From Planctomycetota bacterium (lineage in GTDB: Bacteria > Planctomycetota > B15-G4 > SIAN01), in contig JANQQL010000025.1 of assembly GCA_028289345.1 (NCBI GenBank), forward strand, positions 682,001 to 746,000: DNA of 64,000 nt, in the 5' to 3' direction. This document shows, piece after piece, positions 9,001 through 15,900 of this stretch (positions within the stretch are counted from its first letter, which is position 1; the number at the start of each line of letters is the position of its first letter). Made by a program: the position numbers and the translations under genes. The notes under the pieces were generated by a model. It was not told the origin of the DNA. It was given only the letters and a program-made list of their open reading frames with translations, and did no database searches.

Positions 9001-10365
9001 CCCGTGTTGGGTAGGGCGTCGGATTGGCTCCGGGTGCGTGGACGAGTTCGGGAGGGGCTGCGTGTGCTCGAACCGTTTCTCGCGGAGTCAGTGCAGTCAC
9101 GAATGGACCGCGGTTCGTTTGGGAGAGTGCTCGGGGCAATAGGATTGGCCTACTATCGCCTGGGCGAGTTCCAGAAGGCGATCGGCTACCAAGAGCAGGC
9201 GCTGGTGATCGCCCGCGAGATCGGCGACCGCCAGGGGGAGGCCAACGCCCTCGGCAACCTGGGCCTCGCCTACGCGAGCCTCGGCGAGGTCCACAAGGCG
9301 ATCGGCTACTACGAGCAGCACGCGACCATCGCCCACGAGATCGGTGACCGCCAGGGGGAGGGCATCGATCTCAGCAACCTGGGCAGCGCCTACGCGAGCC
9401 TGGGCGAGGTCCACAAGGCGATCGGCTACTACGAGCAGGCGCTGGTGATCGCCCGCGAGATCGGCAACCGCCACGGGGAGGCCGACGCCCTCGGCAACTG
9501 GGGCCTCGCCTACGCGAGGCTCGGCGAGTTCCAAAAGGCGATCGGTCACCACGAGCAGGCGCTGGTGATCAGTCGCGAGATCGGCGACCGCCAGGGGGAG
9601 GCCAACATCCTCGGCAACCTGGGCAGCGCCTACGATCGCCTGGGCGAGTTCCAGAAGGCGATCGGCTACCACGAGCAGGCGTTGGTGATCAGTCGCGAGA
9701 TCGGCGACCGCCAGGGGGAGGGCAGCGATCTCGGCAACCTGGGCGTCGCCTACGCGAGGCTCGGCGAGGTCCACAAGGCGATCGGCTACCACGAGGAGGC
9801 GTTGGTGATCAGTCGCGAGACCGGCGACCGCCAGGGGGAGGCCAACGCCCTCGGCAACCTGGGCCTCGCTTACACGAGACTCGGCGAGGTCCACAAGGCG
9901 ATCGGCTACCACGAGCAGAACGCAACCATCGCTCGCGAGATCGGCGACCGCCAGGGGGAGGGCAACGCCCTCGGCAACCTGGGCGTCGCCTACCATAGCC
10001 TGGGCGAGTTCCTAAAGGCGATCGGCTACCACGAGCAGCACGCGACCATCGCCCGCGAGATCGGCGACCGCCAGGGGGAGGCCAACGCCCTCGGCAACTG
10101 GGGCCTCGCCTACGCGAGCCTCGGCGAGGTCCACAAGGCGATCGGCCACCACGAGCAGGCGCTGGTGATCAGTCGCGAGACCGGCGACCGCCAGGGGGAG
10201 GCCAGCACCCTCGGCAACCTGGGCGTCGCCTACGCGATCCTTGGCGAGTTCCAGAAGGCCGGATTATTGCTTCGACAGGCAAAGTCAATTGGCGAACAAA
10301 TCGGGGACCGGCGAATCGTCGAGGTCGCGGTGCGCGCGCTTGAGAAGCTCGGGTCACTGGATTAG
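6025..10365 (+). CDS. TIR-CHAT-STAND NTPase-TPR protein (NLR-like)
   Basis: This 1446-residue protein resembles a bacterial NLR-type signalling or defence protein. A TIR domain at about 10-140 (YDVFLSHATPDKEW) keeps the Glu of the WVMQEW helix (E83), the position that is catalytic in NADase TIRs. A caspase-like CHAT domain at about 225-500 keeps the dyad: His366 in HFSGHG and Cys412 in ASCHG. A STAND/NB-ARC-type NTPase follows, with Walker A GLGGLGKST at 598-606 and a Walker B-like strand LVLYFDNLE near 690. A helical region leads to nine near-identical 40-residue TPRs plus a degenerate tenth at the C-terminus. Bacterial relatives use the repeats to sense a trigger, the NTPase to oligomerise and the N-terminal domain as effector; that role is inferred here. 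ATG 6025 is chosen because GGAGAG precedes it and the TIR strand starts at once. A transposase fossil lies downstream. Confidence 0.9.
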   Translation: MTNTPQSDGEYDVFLSHATPDKEWVLSLADRLEHLGLRVFVDTREIAVGQNFVLRLDEGLERSRYMVLVLSKHTEERPWVMQEWTSYLAEHGPLQRLLPVQVDSVALPTILKATQAIDATHREADRVADELFKAIGDPATLEEDDARRLVLGRDFVFTLTREGAEEDQGKVIPPSGVARSVPVPWSNDPGFVVASMEFGNLHRQPVIEASDRSDLFRHAISLGQSLFEVLFDPDQAKQFAELLTADRARPVVQIRSDDDLLMSLPWELLHDGKEFLVREGKIDLVRTTAGAAAGESLLRKPTQSFKLVVNVSAPEGAALSYEGESYRITLATAERCPVVHTELGTLEDLVETVDAEDPTGIHFSGHGTPGALLFENDEGNESRVKVDEVIRQIRQKLPDARRLPPFFYLASCHGNDPVPPGKEQATASSAAVQLHKAGVTEVVGYFGPIVDELSTRAEEAIYAAIAEGRSTRDAVRLAREHLKNPLHDPNAQHRPHATRIDRAGGLAEERGNEDAEAQAVDTHPFAWAQLVFYHRGPEWPLSVPVAAGRRDTERVLERRFKGTRDRKILKTGFIGRRREQHKIRRQLREGSRVMVLQGLGGLGKSTLAQRVLPWLTDEESKVCTLWCHEVEGEENRAEALVGQLLRYCRERCGLDWEGVVQQVDHIAGDDPTRRFELFLKTLANNAPGLVLYFDNLESLLVGPEDGDAGAFGQWAEPALEAIWQIVHGIAEDNKAIFLVATTRYRNPDFANALLPVAPLPSDALFRLTEWFPALRRLTASSRARLVSRLDGHPRAVEYANDLVENAFTKYRNTKGEWRTSVPPTPNEMEHEWTDLVTPCLPQVEGKLKDNLLLQALWDRVLDERARRFLHRMTVLRRPAEWSLLELLGEPDEPLDQATATAERLRDTSLLEQVEIRARVSQGEVGTITRYALHPATVRFIVEAQEASPERLKQVHRRIGEHLEAVAKESRYIEVGLEAGHHLFEGGEFDRACPVLGRASDWLRVRGRVREGLRVLEPFLAESVQSRMDRGSFGRVLGAIGLAYYRLGEFQKAIGYQEQALVIAREIGDRQGEANALGNLGLAYASLGEVHKAIGYYEQHATIAHEIGDRQGEGIDLSNLGSAYASLGEVHKAIGYYEQALVIAREIGNRHGEADALGNWGLAYARLGEFQKAIGHHEQALVISREIGDRQGEANILGNLGSAYDRLGEFQKAIGYHEQALVISREIGDRQGEGSDLGNLGVAYARLGEVHKAIGYHEEALVISRETGDRQGEANALGNLGLAYTRLGEVHKAIGYHEQNATIAREIGDRQGEGNALGNLGVAYHSLGEFLKAIGYHEQHATIAREIGDRQGEANALGNWGLAYASLGEVHKAIGHHEQALVISRETGDRQGEASTLGNLGVAYAILGEFQKAGLLLRQAKSIGEQIGDRRIVEVAVRALEKLGSLD
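9151..10290 (+). repeat. 120-bp tandem repeat encoding TPR array
   Basis: Nine full 120-bp units and a partial tenth encode TPRs of exactly 40 residues. Most bases are identical between units. Differences cluster at a few positions and come as alternative blocks (GEFQ or GEVH, ALVI or HATI, EANAL or EGNAL) that reappear in different combinations. This mosaic looks like unequal crossover or gene conversion among modules. Confidence 0.95.
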
Positions 10366-10549
10366 CTCGTGCCCATTACCGCCGGACGCGACAGGATCGT
10401 TCGCGCTTGCTCTGCGAAGTGTACCGCATGAGTCAAGGATCGAATGATACTGAGCCGTTCTGTGGAGCGCTGAGCCCGTTGGTTCGTGTGTGCATGCCGA
10501 CTCTTCGAAGCGAAAAATGGATTCTGGCTGGCTTGCTTGACATCGCGTG
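10366..10549. other. Short intergenic tail after TIR-CHAT-STAND gene
   Basis: I see no gene and no terminator-like hairpin in these bases. The translated minus strand may continue the C-terminal tail of the neighbouring transposase fossil, but no family motif remains here. Confidence 0.4.
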
Positions 10550-11022
10550 GCCTCCGATGGCCTGGCGTGCGATGGGGGAGTTTCGGCTAAGGCCAGGTGA
10601 GGGCGTGGGCGGTTGTAGAAATCCTGGTACGCACGCGCGAGCCGGATGAGTTGTCGCTCACCAAACGGAATGACGTGATCCGTTCACTCGCGTCAAATCG
10701 ACCCGATGACGCGTTCGCAGTCGCCGCTCTGTCAGGGACTCTGTCTGGCCGTGACGACAAGGTCGATCTGTAGGGTCTCCAGCCGATCGTCGACCACGTC
10801 GCCATCGATCGAGTCCCGGTCATGGATGAGGTACTAGGGCTACACGCCGTGGCCAGGAAACGCCTCTAGGCGCAGGCGGGCCGTCCACTCCGCGATCGGA
10901 TTTTGGTGACACCGATGGGAAGGATTCGGTAGCGGCAATGCGACGGAGTGGAAGTCGTCGATGTCCGCGGCCACCTCAGTGTCGAACAGGTTGCGCATGG
11001 AGACCTCGGCGCCGGTCTTGCC
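10550..11022 (-). pseudogene. Decayed integrase-core (DDE) transposase
   Basis: Reading the minus strand in one frame gives a recognisable transposase catalytic region interrupted by five stops (TAG at 10840-10842 and 10834-10836, TGA at 10732-10734, 10693-10695 and 10684-10686). Landmarks in order are NPIAEWTAR, LEAFPG, YLIHDRDSIDG with the second catalytic Asp, QSP-stop-QSGDCERVIGSI with the catalytic Glu, and TDHVIPFGERQL followed by AYQDFYNRPRPHLAL. Intact relatives of the rve integrase-core group (IS481/IS3-like) read SPWQN...ERxIGSIRREC at the third block, so one stop sits where a Trp codon is expected and two where Arg and Cys are. The N-terminal part is missing and no end repeats are visible. 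It is a dead remnant, and marks past insertion beside the TIR-CHAT-STAND gene. Confidence 0.8.
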
Positions 11023-11133
11023 GGTTCACGGGGTGATCTTTTTCGATTTTCTGTTTTGGGACTCGGCGCGTGCTGCATTCGTAGGGCAAAGCCCGCTCCC
11101 GGACCCTGACAAAACTCGAAAAGGAGACCCGCT

Positions 11134-12720
11134 GTGTTGATCCCCTTGATGATTTCTCTCAGTGTTGGCGTGCAGGCCAACCCGGTGACGTTTCGCGCGA
11201 ACCAAACTGCGGCAGGAGGCCAAGCCACCGCCGACTCGTCGGTGGGGAGCGTCTCTGCAGATGGCCGCATCGTCGTGTACACCGTCGAATCGGACAACTT
11301 GGACCCCAACGACACGAATGGGGAGACCGACGTCTATTTGTTCGACCGCGGCACTTGTACGCTTTGGACCCCGTTCACCTACGCCGGCGGCACCATCCAT
11401 GGCGAGGTCTCGGGGGATGGCTCGAAGCTCGCGTTCGTCACGACAGACTCTCTCGTTTCGAATGACACCAACGGCGACTACGACGTGTACATCGTCGATA
11501 TGCCGGCACCTGGGGCGCTGGCGACGGCTCCGCGTCTCGTCAGCGTTTCGTCAAACGTGAGCCAGACCCAGAGCCTTCTTTCGTGGGCGCCGACACTTTC
11601 TCACGATGGTCGCTACGTGGCGTTCGAAAGTGAGAACGGGTTTGGCTTCCTCTCGGTTGGCGTCGGACGCTCCGCCGTGTTTCGCAGGGACCTTCAAAAC
11701 GACCTGCTGGAACACGTAGACATTCAGGATCAGTTCCCGGGAATCTACCAGTGGCAGTATTCCTACCAGCCGAAGATTTCGGGGAATGGCCGCTTCGTCG
11801 CATTCACCACGGTCACTGCGCTCACAAGCCTGGACACCGATCAGAGCGAGGATGTCTATCTCCGGGACATGCAACTGAATGGATTCAATGGTGGGTTGAA
11901 GTTGATCAGTCAGAGCGTGGGAGGGCCAGAGCTCCAATCGGCCTTTCCTTCCATTGCTGCCGATGGCACCCTCGTGGCCTTCGACTCCCAAGAGCAGTTC
12001 GGCTCTCCGGCGGACAACAATGCCTTCGACGTGTTCTATCGCCAGATCACGATCGGCGGTTCCGGGGGGATCCAAGCCATGGGGCCGATCACCGTTCTGG
12101 CCGGCAACGCGGACGGACTGCACGAGTTTCCTTCGGTTTCGGGAGATGGATCCAAAATCCTCTTCCAAAGTACTGCCACGAACCTGATTCCCTCGGACAA
12201 CGATGGTCATCGGGACACCTATCTCTATGACTTTGGAACCACTCAGTTCTCCGACGTTCACTTGAGCAGCACCGGGGCGGCCGACGACGGCGGTTCGCGA
12301 TTCGGCGTCATCTCCGACGATGGGTTGACTTCCGTGTTCTGCAGTGCCTCGACGACCTTGGTGGCCGGAGATACCAACGGCAAACGGGATCTCTTCGTGC
12401 GCGGTGCCGACATGATGTTGCGCGCGGAGCCGAAAGTGGTGAACGTACCGGCAGGGGACGTGATGACGTTGGGGACTTGCGCTCAGCCAGGCACTCTGGC
12501 GATCCTGTATCTCGTGGGGATGAACGACGGCACCACCTACACGCCGATGTTCGTGAAGGTGATCCATGGAGTGGTCCCCGCGTCCGGAGCGATCACCTTC
12601 TTGAGCTTCCCGCCGGGTCCTGGTCTTCAGGGATTCGACTACACTTACCAGGCATTTGGAATCGGCCCTTACACCGGAGGGGTGAGCTACACCGATCCGG
12701 CCACCATCTCGATTCCCTAG
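11134..12720 (+). CDS. Exported PD40/TolB-like beta-propeller protein
   Basis: This 528-residue secreted protein has repeated blade motifs of the form S-x-DG-x-x-VVYT/VAF...DTNG-x-x-DVYL/LFV, as in SVSADGRIVVYTVESDNLDPNDTNGETDVYLFD broken over several blades. These are PD40/WD40-like beta-propeller repeats related to TolB. The start is a GTG at 11134 with AAGGAG seven bases upstream, giving the leader LIPLMISLSVGVQA. The C-terminal ~90 residues leave the propeller pattern and form a Gly/Pro-rich beta domain that may be a surface or sorting module. Function is unknown; binding or structural roles at the cell surface are usual for such proteins. It converges on the large FG-GAP protein, with a hairpin between them. 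Confidence 0.8.
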   Translation: MLIPLMISLSVGVQANPVTFRANQTAAGGQATADSSVGSVSADGRIVVYTVESDNLDPNDTNGETDVYLFDRGTCTLWTPFTYAGGTIHGEVSGDGSKLAFVTTDSLVSNDTNGDYDVYIVDMPAPGALATAPRLVSVSSNVSQTQSLLSWAPTLSHDGRYVAFESENGFGFLSVGVGRSAVFRRDLQNDLLEHVDIQDQFPGIYQWQYSYQPKISGNGRFVAFTTVTALTSLDTDQSEDVYLRDMQLNGFNGGLKLISQSVGGPELQSAFPSIAADGTLVAFDSQEQFGSPADNNAFDVFYRQITIGGSGGIQAMGPITVLAGNADGLHEFPSVSGDGSKILFQSTATNLIPSDNDGHRDTYLYDFGTTQFSDVHLSSTGAADDGGSRFGVISDDGLTSVFCSASTTLVAGDTNGKRDLFVRGADMMLRAEPKVVNVPAGDVMTLGTCAQPGTLAILYLVGMNDGTTYTPMFVKVIHGVVPASGAITFLSFPPGPGLQGFDYTYQAFGIGPYTGGVSYTDPATISIP

Positions 12721-12770
12721 CAGGTTCTGATTGACAGCCAGTTGAGTACTTCATCGATTCTCGGGTTTTC

Positions 12771-12802
12771 CTGGCCGCCTCGTTGAGTGGCGAGGCGGCC
12801 AG
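12771..12802. terminator. Hairpin between convergent genes
   Basis: CTGGCCGCCTCG (12771-12782) and CGAGGCGGCCAG (12791-12802) form a perfect 12-bp stem with an 8-base loop, 50 bases past the propeller gene stop. It can serve both converging genes. There is no clear T-tract after it on either strand, so classic intrinsic termination is unproven. Confidence 0.5.
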
Positions 12803-12987
12803 GGCCTTCGAAGATGGCGACGTCGCGAGTTCGGGATGGTCGGACGGCGAGTTGGCGGTGAAGCGCTGGGTTCTCCAGCACAAGCCCGATCGCGGCACTT
12901 CGGGACAAGGGGAACGGGGGACCCCCTGACCCAAACATCGAGGCCAGGAGATCCCCCGAGCGAGGACTTGCTTCTTTTGCTGCAGGT

Positions 12988-15900
12988 CTAACGCAGATTC
13001 GGCCGCGGCAGATCTGCCCTCGGTCGGCTCTCGGACCCGTCATTGGCGCCGACGCGTTCCCAGTCGACGTCAAAGGCCATGACGTAGCCGGAAGACAAGA
13101 CGGCCAGCTTGACCGTTTGACCCTTCGGGCCCTTGATCGGGAAGATGTTGTTGAAGTAGCCGGGGTAGGCTCCGAGGCACTCGGAACGATACACCGCGTT
13201 CCACTCGTCCAGCACTGCGTCGTACTCGAACAGGTACAGGAAGCCGGCGGCGTCTCCGGCCCACACCTCGTTCACGCCGTCACCGTTGACGTCGTCGATC
13301 TTGATGCCGGCGACGGCGCTGGTGCCGTGACGAGTGCCGACCAGTTCGTCGGCATTCCATTCGTCTTCGATGACGAACTCACCCTTGGCGGGGTCCGGGC
13401 GCAGGATGGTGACTTTGCCACGGTTCTTGGTGGTTGATCCGGCCGCCCAATCGTCGAAGGAACCGGTGTCCATCATGGTGCCGACCACGATGCGAGGCAG
13501 GCCATCCGAGGTTCCCGGAAGTTCTCCGGCATCCATCCCGATCGCGAACCAGCCCAGATCCAACGAGTGATACGAAAGAGTCGACGGCGTGGAGTTGTTG
13601 GCGTTGGCCGAGCCGGACTGCTGAGAACCCGGGACGACGCCGTAGACGTAGCCGCCCAGGGTCCCGGTGACCAGGTGGGGCTTCACGGTGTCGTTGTCGT
13701 TGGGGTCCGGCAGGTCGATGGAGATCAGGCTGGTGCCGGCGTACAGCTTGTTGGCCGACTGCTGGGGAGTGGCGATTTGCCCGGTGTAGCGGTTTGAGCC
13801 GACCTTGGCGTGGAACCAGTCGACGCCATTGGAGCCAGGACGTTCGTACAGGTTGGAGTCGGTCTTCGGCACATGGAAGCCAGTGAGAACGGAGTAGTCC
13901 TTTTGCGGATCATCCTCGTCGGCTTCGGGAAAGAACTCGAACAAGTAGCCACCCATGGCCCACTGGGGAACCACTTCCATGATCGAGCGGTCCGTGCTTC
14001 GAGTGCAGAAACGGCGGATCGTGCCGTTGTCGTTGATCAGTGCGCCGGTTTCTCCCAAGAAGTAGGCTTCTGGCGTGCCGTTGCCATCGAGGTCCTGGTA
14101 GGTGAAGGAGCGGGTCAAGGTCGCTTCGCCAGTGATGGCTCGCTCGGCTCGCTGATGTCCTTCGAAGACGAAGGGATCGAGTCGCGGCGTGTCGAGGGTC
14201 GCCGCTCGACCCACGTTCAGCTCGGCGACTCGCCAAGTGCGGTTGCGCGAGTCTCCGCTGCTGGGGTCTTCTCGCGACACCGGGTAGTTGAACTCGGCCA
14301 GGTAGAGATTCGCCTTCGGGCCATCCTGATAGACGTCGGCCGCTTGCACGTGCGCGAAGGTCTCGTTGGAGGGCCAAGGCTCCGCGTTCTCGCCGGCGGG
14401 AATGTCGAAGATCTGGTCCGAGAGGCGGGCCGGCTCCAAGGTCCTTGGCTTGAACAAGAAGATACGGCCGTCGTTGGTGGCGGCGGAAAGCTGACCGGCA
14501 CCTCCTCCTTCCGGGCCGCTGCGAGACAGGGAACCACCACCCGTGCTCACCAGAGAGAGGCTGGTGATGCTGGTTTTCACCGCATCCAAGCCGGGTTCCT
14601 GAACCAGAGGAGAATTCTGGTAGGACGAGGCAATGTTGTTGTCCAAGGAGCGATTGCATGCGGCGAGGGCCGCCGCCGTCCCGGGAATCTGCGACTCTTC
14701 CAGAACGTCGAACTCTTCGAGGCGCTCGAGGGTGTTGAGGTCGAAGCGTCCGACCACGTTGCCGGCAGCGGCGTAAAACAGGTCGTTCTCGGCGTCGACG
14801 ACGACCTTCAAATTGCGGGTGAACTCAATGGGAGTCGAGATCGCCGGGTCCGCGCCAACCACGTAGATGGCGCCCGAGTTCGAGCCGGCTCCATCGTGAT
14901 CGCCAGCGCCGATGACCGCCACTTCCCCACTCACCGCCACCGCGGCTCCATAGCCGTCATCGCCGAGGGCGTTGCTGGCGGTGTACTGGAACTCTTCGCT
15001 CCACATGCCATCCAGCGGGTTCCTGCGGAACCAGTGGGCAGAGCCAGAGCCAATCTCTCCGGCCAGGTCACTGTTCGCGGCACCGATGACGGCGACGTTG
15101 CGACTCAGCGCCACGGAGGTGCCGAAAGACTCGAAGCCGATGGCACCGAAGTGGCCCAGTTTGGCGACCGGGGTCCAGGTCCCGTTCCATTCGTAGACAT
15201 AGGCGGCGCCGGAGCCCGGTCCGAACTCGCTGTTCATCGGAGACCCGATCAGCAGGCGACCGGAATCCGCCGCCACACTGGATCCAAACATCTCGCCGCC
15301 GACCGTGTCCGGGGCGATCAGGGCCGAGTGGAACAGGAAGGTTCCCGTCGTGCCGTTGTAGACGAACGCCGCCCCGTCATCGGTCCCCAGCACGTCTTTG
15401 CCGGGCGCGCCGATCAGCAGAAAGTTGTCCCGCAGCTTCAACGCCGAGCCGAAGTTGTCGCCGGGCGCTGCGCCAAAGGATGTGATCTTTTGCGAGAAGC
15501 TCCAGGAGCCGCCGCTCCGACGGAAGATCGAAACGGATCCGGACTCCGAACCAAAGTCCGTGTCGCCCGGCGAACCGACGGCCAGAACGTCGCCATTCAG
15601 CGACACACTGGCGCCGAACCGATCGCCGAGAGCGATGCTCGGCTCCGCGAACTTGTCTTCTTCGAACCAGTTCTGGGTGAGCGGGTTGTAGCGATAGATG
15701 TAAACCTTGCCGGTGCCACCCAGGCGGCCCGGTGCGCCGATGGCGACGGTGTTGCCGGAGATGCTCACGGCACTGCCGAAGGCGTCATCGCCGACCTGAT
15801 CGATGGGGGTGAACTTGGCCTCTTGCTCCCAGTTGTCACTGTCCGCGAGTCGCAGAACATAGGCCGATCCCACGCTGCTGCTGTCCCCCGGAGCGCCCAC

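Noticed and set aside
9097..9996. 299-residue repetitive minus-strand frame
   Set aside because: It is the antisense of the TPR array; its repeats only mirror the 120-bp units.
9151..10290. CRISPR-like or satellite DNA from the 120-bp repetition
   Set aside because: Each unit is an in-frame 40-residue TPR inside a long gene with no unique spacers.
10860..11022. TonB-receptor C-terminus suggested by a NLFDTEV segment
   Set aside because: The same frame continues into transposase landmarks (AEWTAR, EAFP, HDRD), which explain the stretch better.
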